Source of the DNA: Clytia hemisphaerica
Taxonomy: Eukaryota > Cnidaria > Hydrozoa > Leptothecata > Clytiidae
DNA: 64,000 nt
Reading direction: 5' to 3'
Assembly: GCA_902728285.1 (NCBI GenBank)
Contig: CACVBU010000910.1
Span: 620,001-684,000, forward strand
Part shown: positions 1 to 10,776 of the stretch, one piece after another
Numbering within the stretch: position 1 is the first letter of the stretch
How the letters are laid out: the number at the start of each line of letters is the position of its first letter
Notes under the pieces: model-generated
What the model saw: only the letters and a program-made list of their open reading frames with translations
Database searches by the model: none
Told to the model about the DNA's origin: nothing
Position numbers and translations under genes: made by a program

Positions 1-1321
1 TAAATCGCCGAAACATCAAAATGAGGGCCAAACAAAGAAGCAAGAAGAAGAGCAAAAAGGAGAAAGTAAAACCGTTACAAAAATGGCACGCCACCTTTCG
101 AGAACGATGTCTCCGCACACAGCCAAATGATCGATATGACGAAAAGTGGGGACGGTTTCTACCTTCAGAAAGACTCAACGTCGATCAGTCACCTTTGCCG
201 TTTGTCATAGATTCAAAGAAAACGTATGAGTTCGTTGAGCCTGGTAAAGGGCATGAGCACAACACATGGATTAGCCAACCAGGTAAGCGTTTTCCCTTGC
301 TCTTACTTTTATATCATTTATTAGACAGTATTATTATTATCATTCTGTACATGATGAAGAACTCTCCTTGTTCCTCTATTCCTTCTCTACTGTATTACCT
401 TACTCTGAAATGTTATTTTTGTATGACTTCAAACATTGTTCTCCTCTTATCTTCATAGGAAGTGGGCTTGAGAAACGGCAGTGCTCCCTACAAGTCATGT
501 TCCGTCCAAAAGGCAAGCAACCACCCCTTGGAATCATTTTCAGAGGGAAAGGAATTCGAATCAGTGTAGATGAGCAAAAAGCATGGCATCCAAGCACTCA
601 CGTGTTTTTCCAACCGAACGCCTGGATGGATATCAATGTCGGCGAAAAGTGGGTAGATAAAACTTTGAAGGGCTTTATCGAAAGTGAAAAACTTGAACGA
701 TTCGTTCTTCTCCTTGAAGAAAGCTTTAAGAAATCTGTTAGCGATTTAAAAGGTCTTGTGTGGTTTGGCCTAGCTGATGCCACTGATCTGTGGCAGCCCG
801 TTGACGCCGGCTACGCACAAGTGCTGAAAAGCCTCATTGCTAAAGAGCAGCAAAATTGGCTTGACGTCGAAGAAAATTCAGATCGCTGGTTTGGCAATGA
901 GAAGTCTTTTACCGCTAAAGAGAGAAGAATCTTGATCGCCCAATGGGCAGGAGAAGCTTGGGATAAGCTTTCGGATGAGAAATATGACAAATTCCGAGAG
1001 AATATTTGGCAGAAAACCGGATGCCTAATGACGGCTGATGGATCAGAAGATAGCAAGATCTTGCCCGAAGGTCTCGAAGAATATAGCGTACCACAACCAT
1101 CCATCCTTGAGCCAGCACAACTTACTCCTAGCACTATTAATCCAGAAAGTGCTACCTCACTTGCCGAGTTCGATGCTCAACAAGACTCTGTGAAAGATAT
1201 CACAGAGGACGAAGAAGTCGAATTCGTTGATCACTTGGAATCTTCTCCCGAGCAACAGGAACCACAAGAAATTGAGAACCTTAGAGAAGGAATCTTTGAT
1301 ATTTTTCATTTACTAGTTTAG
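1..1321 (+). pseudogene. pogo-like DDE transposase, 3' part, two exons, core deleted
   Basis: Exon A runs to 282 and exon B covers 459-1321, joined across a 176-bp GT-AG intron (gtaagc...catag) that keeps the frame through the conserved WISQPG/SGLEKRQC block. The frame is open to the window edge, so the N-terminus, including any helix-turn-helix DNA-binding part, lies outside. The protein matches the DDE_1 (Tc1/mariner, pogo/Tigger/jerky-like) endonuclease: NVDQSPLPFV holds the first aspartate and LWQPVDAGY the third. Where the family has a strand ending in LLLD plus about ten residues, this copy reads FVLLLEESFKKSV, so the second catalytic aspartate and its surroundings appear deleted. It is probably inactive as a transposase; a domesticated DNA-binding role is possible but unsupported. 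The C-terminal 90 residues are acidic and Pro/Ser-rich. The stop is at 1319-1321. Confidence 0.8.
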
Positions 1322-2518
1322 GGTAGCATTATTTTGTAGCATTTGTTTATCTTTCATCCATCTTTCAGTTAGTCACACTAGGAAATCTAGCTTTCAGAAA
1401 AAACAACATCAGTCATCTACAGGATGTATTTGCACAACAAGGATGAGAGTTACCTGAATCAAGTTCCCAAGACAATTAATTAAAACTTGAAAGTTTGAAA
1501 CAAAATAAAACGTGCAGCAGCCAAAATCAACCAACCAAAATTTGTCATTCAATTCCCGAGACAGCGCTTCGATTTTTAAGGCCTTGTTTATACGCTAAAG
1601 TAAAAATAATTCCGCACATGTAAATGGGTCATTGTTTGAGGTCTGGTAAAATTTCCGGGAAACAGTATCCGTTGGTGCGCGGATCTAGGTGGGTTCCGCC
1701 TCCCCCGTAGATCTTTTTCTTGGGAAGTTGATCTTCAAATTAGTTTTCAAGGTTGGCTTGGCTCAAATTTTTTCATCTATGGCTCAAATTTTACGCAATT
1801 TCTCAAAGTTTTTGAAAATGTTAATTTCATTAAAAAGCGCCGGGTTATTTTTTCATGAATCCCTTAAGAAGTTTTGCGGCGCATTTTTTTGCTTGAGAGT
1901 CAAGTAATCGATATAGCCCTTTCGTAGCATTAATCTTTGATGTGCATTTTGGCGGGACGCTAGTGTGACTAACTGTCTTTATTTTCACACGAAACGTAAC
2001 ACACACGAAAGAAAGTACAATATCTCTTTTGTTAAATTATCTGTGTCACTTTTGTTTTACCATTTTCTGAAAAATGACAGTCTTATTCTTATCAATTGAC
2101 TAAAACTCACCCTGGAGGGTATTCTTAGGGTATTCTTACGATTTGGCCAATTTTCACCCTAATATTCTTATAAAAGGTATTCTTATAAAAAAAAAAGCGT
2201 GTATCGCGTTCATTTTTGTGGGATTGCTGTAGCATCAGTACAATGTCAATTAGTTCCTGATTTGTTTTATTGGTTTTGAGATTCTTTTTGGAGAGTCTTT
2301 TACGTTTTCTCATAAGAATTTCTAGCGCATTTGCAGCATCTTGACTTTGTTTATCAGTACATGCGCCATTTTGGGGTTGGAGGTCACAGTCAGTGTTCAA
2401 AGGTCATAATTTTAAACCTCCCATTACACATGGTTGTTTTGGCTGCTGGCTGGCTGGCAGTTTCCTCCAAGAATGCACTCCAAAAATGGATGGAAAAATG
2501 GAAACCCGGAAACTTTTA
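1322..2518. other. non-coding, no gene seen
   Basis: AT-rich sequence with poly-T runs and no convincing exon. Around 2130-2190 the phrase 'tattctta' recurs four times in short order, the remains of a local repeat. Nothing else was identified. Confidence 0.6.
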
Positions 2519-2578
2519 CGACCGACCGACCGACCGACCGACCGACCGACCGACCGACCGACCGACCGACCGACCGAC
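2519..2578. repeat. (CGAC)n microsatellite
   Basis: About 15 uninterrupted copies of the tetranucleotide CGAC. ORFs across it on both strands (PTDR- or SVGR-type repeats) are products of the microsatellite and not genes. Confidence 0.97.
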
Positions 2579-3570
2579 TCACTTTTTAGACCCAAAACGA
2601 CCCAAAGAGGACGCGAAATGAAGATATTTGTGATTGCCGCCTTGAAAAATTCACATGCATAGCACTTGAAAACTTTCCTTTTAAAAAACAAGATATCTTA
2701 TCTATGGCACGTCCCAGTATAACCAATATTTCATAACCATCAAAAGTAAGGTACATATGTTTAGAAGAGACAGGGCTTTACTTACCTGACTCTTCTGCTC
2801 TGCTGACTGTCAATTTATCAAATTTACATTCTTTTGAGTCTACCATTTTTGTTATGGTAAAGACATAAATACAGGGCTGTACACGTTTATAGTGACAACA
2901 TTTAAGGTGACCCGTAAAGACCTGTACATAAAAAAATGAAAAATTTCCCACGAGAAAATTGAAAGCGAGCACACAAAATCGACAATATTGACAATATTAA
3001 AAATCCATCCACTGACCTTGATCAAGTCAGCTCATCAACCACCAACGTGCACAAGTCAAGAGATTATAACCTGATCCTCAAGTCATCATGGTAAAGATTT
3101 TATAATGATAATATCCCCCTCCATTGAAATGGTAACTTTCTTGTAGAGAAAGGGAAGTTTTCTCAAACGTGTTTTGAAAAAAGTATTTTTCAGTCAAAAG
3201 TGTTATGCAAACCAAAAAAACAAAAAAGCATTTTTCAGTCAAAAGTGATATGTAAACCAAAAGGTTGCCATTGTAAGTATTCAGCGCACAACATAGGTTA
3301 GGTGCTCTCAAGGACCACCTTGTATAAGGTAAACAAACATTCTTGGTGTTGAAAGGGGAACATTCTTTTGATCTGAAAACAACATTGATACTATTCAGGC
3401 CATGTTCTGGCCACAAGATTTTGGATTTTTGCCCTTGAAAAGCTGGTTCAAACATGCCCCCCCCCAAAAAAAAAAGTTCATACCATTCTGTGGGTTGTGC
3501 AAGGGCTCAGTCATCAGTTTGGAGTTTGAGAAACAGGATGGAGGTCATTAAGCTGGCTCTCCTAGTGCAA

Positions 3571-4325
3571 CTCCACTGGTTGTCAGTTGGGTGTTTAAGA
3601 TAAGAACAGCAATTATTTCTCTTTTCGGCAACTATTGCCGAAGACGGCAATTTTTTCAACGATAACATGCTGAATCAGCAAAAAAATAGACCTTTTTTCA
3701 AAGAGGCCACCCTGTTGAATAATTATGTAGTCCAGCAAAAAACAATGATAAAACCATGCATAATTATTACAATATGCATGATACATTAATCATGCATGGC
3801 TCTATCATTGTTTTTATGGCTGGACTACATAATTATTCAACAGGACGTCCTCTTTGAAAAAAGGTCTATAAAAAAAGTAAATATAAATGAAAATTGCTGT
3901 TTTTGCCAATTTTTGCCGTTTTTGGAAAGAAAAGTTGATTATTATTGAACACATGGTATTATTCGACACCCTCGCGACTAGTAGGGCCACTTTGCCTCGT
4001 TTATTTTTGTTTTCAACTGGTTTTCTGTCAGAATATAGACTAGCAAAATCGAGTCATATGTAAACGAACTTACAATACAACGGGGGTTCTGTTTCAATGA
4101 AAAATTGAAAAAATCACTTTTAAAGATCCGAAAAACCTTTCTCTCAATATAATTTTACATTTTTCAAACACCTCTGACATCTTTGCCCTTATAAGGACAT
4201 CACATTTCTGCTGACTCAACATTTCATCTTTAAAAAATTGTTGTTTTCGGCAATAGTTGCCAAAAAGAGCAATAATTGCCCTTTTTATCTTAAACACCCA
4301 ACTGAACTGACCCAACTGGTTGTGA
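3571..4325. repeat. foldback element with ~110-bp inverted arms
   Basis: The left arm (about 3571-3680) contains CAGTTGGGTGTTTAAGATAA followed by GGCAACTATTGCCG. The right arm (about 4205-4325) carries the inverted match, with TTATCTTAAACACCCAACTG. The arms look roughly 80% alike by eye. The spacer holds a younger palindromic MITE (3687-3868). No target duplication could be fixed. Confidence 0.75.
3687..3868. mobile_element. near-perfect palindromic MITE, TA-ended
   Basis: The left end TAGACCTTTTTTCAAAGAGG and the right end CCTCTTTGAAAAAAGGTCTA are perfect inverted copies. Pairing continues through TTGAATAATTATGTAGTCCA almost to the centre, so the whole 182 bp could fold into one hairpin. 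The element begins and ends with TA, as expected for Tc1/mariner-type MITEs. It sits inside the older foldback 3571-4325. Confidence 0.88.
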
Positions 4326-4329
4326 CAAA

Positions 4330-7160
4330 AGTGCCAGGATTCTCAAATTCATTCAGCTTGGCAAAAAATTCATCCCCTGGGAAATATTTAGATTGTTTAA
4401 TTTTGTTCAATCACAAACACTCATGAAAGTGCCAAGAAATTGCCGTGCGATTGTTTAAAAAGAAGCATCCGATTAAATGAAGGTAAAGCACTTTCATCCA
4501 ATCAGAAAGGATTCTTTGAAGAAATAACATTCACATCAAATTCCCGCTTTCATTTGAGAGCTAAAGATAAGGTTAAACAAATAAGGTTATATGACTGCTT
4601 GTCATCCAAGGAGCCAAAAAGCCATTAGCATTAGGGCAATCCAATATGTTAACCTTCATCATACATATGGCAGGCATCGAAATAAAGGACAGAAAGTGCA
4701 TCGCAATTTTTTGATAAGCATGATTTTGCATCCTAAAATGGATCAATTTTCAATTTTTAGCTTGTAAGTAATCCAAAAACGCATCGCGAATTGCGAAATG
4801 CGATACGTTAATTCGATCCCTGCATGGCAATCTCAAATTGAAGTTTTTAAGAAAGACTTTCCAATGTAGTGACTTACACGGAAGCCATTGAGAAGAAGAG
4901 ACCACTTTAGTTTTTATTGCAGATTTTGATATAAACCTTGCATGGGGAATACTTTTCTCAATGTGTATTATATATGTCAACTATGCGTAAGCATTCTATT
5001 GTTGGAATAGGAAAGAGTAAAGATAAGTCGAGCCTAGCCTAGTTGTCAGATGTCAGGGGGTGCGTAAAAAGAACATGAGAGCTTATTTCATATCAAAAAC
5101 AAAAAACACAGATTTTGTCAAGCTGAAAGTAGCGCAAGTGTCAAGTGTCACTATCAGGATTAGAATCTAGGCTAGTATTACCCCTGTTATCTTTGCCTTT
5201 GTATAAAAATACAATGCTGACATGTTGACACAACACATTGACAAAAAATCCCTGTGTTTATATTATAGTTTATATCAAAATCTGCAACAAAAATGAAAAT
5301 GGTCTCTTCTACTGATTGCTTTGCAGCGCTCCTTCACGGACTATTTGTTTAATTTCCACCAATAAGATTGCCGCATTTCACACAGCCCTTCTTTTTGGCA
5401 CCTGTGGCCTTTCAGTGCCTTGCCCGCCAAGCGGCTACAAGACCCGAAATAAGGATTTCAATTGGGTCAGACAATATGTCCGATCTGGTCCGATCAGGGT
5501 TGCTTTAGCTTGAAAATAATGATTTTTAGGTCTGACATGAAGCTATTTGGGTCGGACAATGTCCAATGTCCAGAATATTTTCATTTTGGCTTTAAGAATT
5601 GGTGCAAAAAAGTGGAACATGGAAAAGTTTCATTTTTTATTGCTTTAATTGAAATGAGGGATTTGGAAAAAATTTTTACGGTATGTTTAGTTTTTTGCAC
5701 AAACTCCTGTAACTATGATGGGCAAGCCCCCCCCCCCCATTGCTAAAATGTTGGCTTGAAATCGAATATGAAACTCCAATGCACTCCAAGTCCTGTAATC
5801 TTGATATAAGAGTTTTAAGTCTATACTGTCTGAACAAATGAGACCTATCAAACCCATGCTCACCAGTGCTCACAGAATGATTGAGTAAATTTAACAATTT
5901 TGCCAGCTGTCCACAATTATTAAAGGAAGAATCTACTTAAGACGTACAAACAGCAGTAACTTTTTAACAATTATTGGGAATTTTTAGCCCTTTTTGTGAA
6001 AGTAAATGTCTTTGAAAATTCTTGAATGGGTCACAAAAGATTCTCGACAAAATCGAAAATCTTTCAAACTTTTATTTTAAAATGAAATATAATAATAAAT
6101 ATATATCTTCAAAGTAAAATGTCCTATGTCCTTACGCAATTTTATGCCTTCTCAAAAGTTTCTGCTCACAAAAGTTTGTATATACACCTCAAGTATATAA
6201 AGAGTTGACTCAATATCTACCTTATTACACTATCTACACTTTTCAATTACTTAAGACAAAACACTTAAGCTTCTGTCTAATTTCCTAATTTCCAGTCATG
6301 TCTATAATCTACCTAGCGACAAACTTTTGCAAATTTTTGCCTTCGTTAAATTCCTAACTACTGTTAGTTTTTCTGGAAATAGTATTTTTAACTTACTATT
6401 TAAACTTACTTATCAATTATTTATTATTTACTATTTTAATATTTTAACCATTATATGTATATACATTTTAAATAAACTTTTAATTTAATAGACTTAAATT
6501 TTTTTATTTTCCTAAAATTTTTTTTGTTAAAATATAGAAAAATTTTGTGTTAAATAAAAACCCCCTTAATTAAAACCAGCCATGGTGTCCTTGAAAAAGC
6601 AATATTTTTGACGTCTCATCTCTTTTTCAGTAAATTCTTGCCTGGATAGTTAGCGATCTCAAATTTTTCAGCACAAATTGCATTGTATGGTTTCTGGAGT
6701 GAATGCTTTTGCAGCCGGTTTGCCAGGATACGGTTGGTTGACCATTTAAGTCTTTGATACGCCATACTTCAGCAGATAATGTTGTGTTATTGTGGTACCT
6801 TTCTAGTACACCTCAAGTATAACAGACCTTTCCTGTAATTTGCAAAACAGTTACTCTCATTGGTCTCTGGATGTAAACAAATATCTGTTTGACTGCATTT
6901 CCTTAGGGAAAGTTAAAGTTCTTGAGCTTTTCTTAACCCTTTGAGCATCTTGTTGGTATCATGTAATTTCCGCTTGAAATTACCCTTTTTACCAAAATCA
7001 GCCCTAGAATACTGTATCTAGTGATTGAGAAATGCTTTTAACTTCTGCTCTTAATTTTCACAAAAATGAAAGTGAAAAGTACTGAAAATGAAAGTACTGG
7101 CACTCAGACAATTACTTCAGTTAGGGAATCCAGTGGTTGATGATTTTTTTTTTATACTTC
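4330..7160. other. AT-rich intergenic stretch, no gene supported
   Basis: Short chance ORFs only. From 6000 to 6560 the base composition is very AT-rich with several AATAAA-like words. The first exon and promoter of the TMA16 gene should lie toward its right end but could not be pinned down. Confidence 0.55.
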
Positions 7161-7162
7161 AG

Positions 7163-10154
7163 CCCAAAACAGAGAAGGCCAAGAAAAAGTCCACATCAGC
7201 CAAGCAGGAGAAACAGATCCACCCAAAGTCAAGAAAAGCCTCGCAACTAGCAAAAACCATTCACCACTCAGAGAAAATACAACAGTAAGTAATGCGTTTA
7301 CTGGGTGGATAGTAAAAGCAAATTTCCTGAATAATTATTTTGTGTAATGAAAATTCATCTCTGTAATAATTATTTGTTGTATAATATTATAGTACCTATG
7401 ATTGAAGTATCCTGCATTGCCTGAGTACAACTTTAAAAGATGAGGAAACTGGAATTGATTTTTTTTACCAGGAAGAATTACTTTAGAATGTTGTTACATT
7501 TATAAGATAACATCTCTATATACCTCTATATACCCATCCACCCTTCTGAACAAAGAATCTTTCAAGTCATTTACTTGTAAATTGATTATACCTTACTCCT
7601 CAAAACCTGACCACACTGAATGTGTATAGTAATTTTAAGTCTTCTTTCCACCATAAAAACTGTTCTCTAATTTTATTTTTACTTTCACTTTAGGCGAAAA
7701 GAAGATTTAAATTCAAAACAAAGCATACTTAGTGAGTAGGCTACTTTCATTCTTCATCAGAGATTTACCACCTAGGACTGAACTAGAGTCTGCTTGTGGC
7801 TGAACATTGCTTTTTGATAATTTTTTATGACGCTTAGTCCAGTGAAGTAGACTAGGAGCATTTGATGAGGTGGCCATTTTGAAAGAAAATGTTAAACAAA
7901 TATTGAGAAACAAACATCAATAATAGATTCTCAATCCCTTCCTTATTTTCAAATAAAATATACTGCAAATTAATTAAATGCACCACTTAATTGCACCATC
8001 TGGTCTATAAAAATAGCTTTTAGTGGACCCTGGGCTATCTAGGACTGGTTACCAGTACAGTGCTCTGTGTAGCATATGTTTTTCTAATTGCTATAAAAAT
8101 GAAATAAGTATTTTACCGACCTTATTTTCGTTGCCTCGTGACACTCCATATCGTGACACTATTTATCCACAAACTTTTTCATCCCCCCTGGGATTTTAAG
8201 GATTTTTAGCAATACTTTTCACATGTTTAGTTAAAACAACGAGAATTAGTGACCGTAAAGAAATGGTTAAGAGAATAATCAGAAGCTTTTACTAAACTCT
8301 TATGATGACCTCTTGTGAGTGAGGTCGAAAAATATTGTTTTTGATAAACAAAACCAAGCTTCTCGTCATTCTCTTTACCATTAAACTGTTCGCCCAAGGA
8401 AACATTTTTCTATATTGGTTGTCTTTGTATTGAATTATATTATCTTATATTATTATTATTTATGTTCTCAACTTCAGTTGAGCTAGAATCTGAGAATGCC
8501 TGTCTGTCCGTCTGTCTGTGTGTCCCAGATACTTTGTTATCTCATATTATTAATTTTTTTCTTTAGAGGAAAAGATATTATGGTTTAAAGATATTTTGGA
8601 AGAGGACAAAGATAGATATTCTCTTGCTGAAGTTTCCAATATTGTTGCACAGTAAGCTCAAATGTTTTTCAAATCGGTCAAAATTTCAAGCATGCGTAAA
8701 TGAATTAAATGCAAGAATCAACCTTTAAAGAAACTTGGTTCAGAAAAAAAAGAAAAAGAAATACAATGATATTAACCTATAACCATTCAAATTTAGTGTC
8801 ATTTAATAAAGTTATCTCATAAGAGCTAATCAAGTTTCTAAAACTCATAAACTCACAAAGACGGGGGAAACTTCGTCTGTATAAGTATAGTGAAAACTTT
8901 GTAAATGGATCACCCCTAGCACTCTGGCTCTAGGTGTATTTGAATTACTGAACTTTTTAAAAGTTTTATTATGTCCTAAAACCTAGGAACCTAGCTAAAC
9001 AAGGTTAGTTCCTGGTACCAATTTTAAAGCAGAAGGTTTAATTCTTTTACTTGATGTTAAATCTAGACGTTTTCTGTGATCTAAAATAGCTGTTCCGTAT
9101 CATATATTCAGATTAGATTTTGCACAATGCTCTTATTGTATTATGTAAAGTAAAATCTCCATTACTTCACAGATACATAAATCGATTTGATGAGCGGCTA
9201 AATGAGATAAATGAACAAAATGAATTGAATAAAGCGCGCAGCCGCCACGGACGTTATCACGCGGCTGAAGAAGAAGCCATCAAAATGGTAAAAACGAAGG
9301 AACAAGAATTATTCAGTGCTGGAAGATTTGGTAAGACTCGTTTCGTAGGATTGTACACCTCACTTCTCAATCACTTGTTTGTTTAAGGGTAGTCACAGCC
9401 AATGGGCTTAGGTCATGCAGTGTAAGGGTGGAAATTTCAGCAATTCTAGAAAAAATCGCAAGTTTTTTGCCCGAGAATTCAGATTTTTTGCTCTAAAAAA
9501 ATGCACTGTAAGGGTAAGGGAATTTCACGATTTTTTTGCTGCACCTCCTCGCCCGGGTCGTCTTTAACCGAATGAATGATCGAATGAGTTGATAAAGGAA
9601 ACCAATACCGTTTTACTGAGTGAGATTGATTTTATGATTTTGTAACATGTGTTTTTGTTCTTTTTTTCAGAAGCACCCGATTTAACAAACACAGCAAATG
9701 TTACATATCTCAGGTATGATTAGTTCTTCGTTTTATTTCTTAATTTTGGCTTAAAACACTACAAAAAACGTCTTTGAAAAGTCCTTGAGTCATTTTTATT
9801 TGGAACTCCGTAAAAATGTTTTCATTTTCAGCATTTTTGGTGTAGTCAGTAGATCCTTGAATTATTTTTTTAATGCTCTTGATTTACCCTGTACTCTTTC
9901 GATTCTCTACAATTTCTGAAAGTGGACGTATTGACTGATTTTACGTCACTTGCAACCAATCAGCAGTTGGATCCATGATGTAATGTCAGAAGACATTGCA
10001 ATGGTGCATATCATGAATATAATTTCTGAAACCGTGTTCTTTTCTTTTTAGGAAATGGGATTGCCAAACGAAGACACTGCCGAATATCAAATTGAAAAAT
10101 ATAAGGGAGATAAAAGAATCGACGGAAAGTAGTAAAAATGTGATGGAGGAATGA
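7163..10154 (+). CDS. TMA16: TMA16 (translation machinery-associated protein 16), six visible exons
   Basis: TMA16 is a small nucleolar factor that binds 60S pre-ribosomes during assembly. The exons are 7163-7284, 7694-7731, 8567-8651, 9173-9330, 9671-9713 and 10052-10154. All junctions are GT-AG and the phases agree (2, 1, 2, 1, 2). The joined protein shows a Lys-rich N-terminus, IHPKSRKASQLAK (compare the human IHPYSRKAAQI block), EKILWFKDILEED, YINRFDERLNEI, ARSRHGRYHAAEEEAIK and a C-terminal block KWDCQTKTLPNIKLKNI, all in TMA16 order and spacing. The acidic tail ends VMEE and then TGA. The initiator exon is not certain: either a tiny upstream exon splices to the acceptor at 7161-7162, or translation starts at the ATG at 7088, which is in frame but would add unlike residues. 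The family assignment is firm from motif order. Confidence 0.93.
8466..8528 (+). repeat. interspersed repeat, 'CAACTTCAGTTGAGCTAGAA' family, 5' fragment
   Basis: A short copy of a repeat whose head reads CAACTTCAGTTGAGCTAGAA, then TCTGAGAATG and a run of GTCTGTCTGT-like steps. The same head occurs at about 23314, 29558 and 31258. Here it lies in TMA16 intron 2. Confidence 0.75.
9405..9560 (+). mobile_element. degenerate copy of the G-run hAT-type MITE
   Basis: The phrases TGCACTGTAAGGGT, TTTTTTGCTCTAAAA and a GC-rich end 'cgcccggg' match the interior of the MITEs at 28659-28966 and 32790-33084. The ends are decayed and no target duplication is visible. Confidence 0.6.
9920..9985. repeat. half copy of the CAATCAGC palindrome family
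   Basis: GACGTATTGACTGATTTTAC and CAACCAATCAGCAGTTGG match one arm of the palindrome at 36643-36742. Lies in TMA16 intron 5. Confidence 0.65.
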
Positions 10155-10179
10155 TATGATAATCAAAACTTTTTTTCAC

Positions 10180-10185
10180 AATAAA
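10180..10185 (+). promoter_or_regulatory. polyadenylation signal AATAAA of TMA16
   Basis: A canonical AATAAA 26 bases after the TMA16 stop codon, followed by a T-rich stretch. Confidence 0.75.
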
Positions 10186-10197
10186 ATTTTATTAAAC

Positions 10198-10353
10198 ATC
10201 TAATGGAAATCTCTCTCGTTACATTTTTCTGCTCACTTCAGTTAACAATGCCTTATCAACCTTACTCCAAAACTCGAGATTTCTTTCTCCCACAAATTTG
10301 TATTCCCCGTACGTATTCGAGTTATAGAGACTCCACTGTTTATTATAGCTAAG
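10198..10353. mobile_element. partial copy of the ACAGTGGAGTCTC foldback
   Basis: Ends in GAGACTCCACTGT and contains AACAATGCCTTAT, matching the right part of the element at 32646-33280. It lacks the TA-flanked insertion present there, so it serves as an empty-site relative. Confidence 0.65.
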
Positions 10354-10776
10354 CGCAGTTCAACATTTCTCCATGCTCTCGAGGGCGTTTTCTTGGCATT
10401 CGTGCTAGTGGTAATTGTTTCATGTTTTGAAATCCTCTTTTTTTTGCAACAGCTTCTATTATGATACTTTCATTCTCAAAAGATTTTTTTGCTCATCTTG
10501 TGCATTTTTGTCTTATTGAAAAAAAGATAATTGCTTTTTGAATGAATAACAATATTAGATTTAGACTGATCCATTTTGATTCGAAGTTGCATGTTTATTT
10601 CTTTGAGGTCAAACTTTCTTTTAGTCGGTCAATATTTTTTAAGTAGTAGAGTTTTGCTTTAGATAAAAAAACCTTGACTAATTCTTTCTAGAGAGTTTTT
10701 TAGGGTTCTGAGTTTTTGTTCTTGATTGAATTTTGCACTTTCTTTTTTGTTTAGAGAATAATTGAAATTCAAATAA

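Noticed and set aside
2404-2691. ORFs through the CGAC microsatellite
   Set aside because: Their length depends on the simple repeat; flanks show no coding pattern.
7088-7162. ATG 7088 as the TMA16 start
   Set aside because: It would add 25 residues unlike any TMA16, and a good acceptor (ttatacttcag) directly precedes the conserved part; kept only as an alternative.
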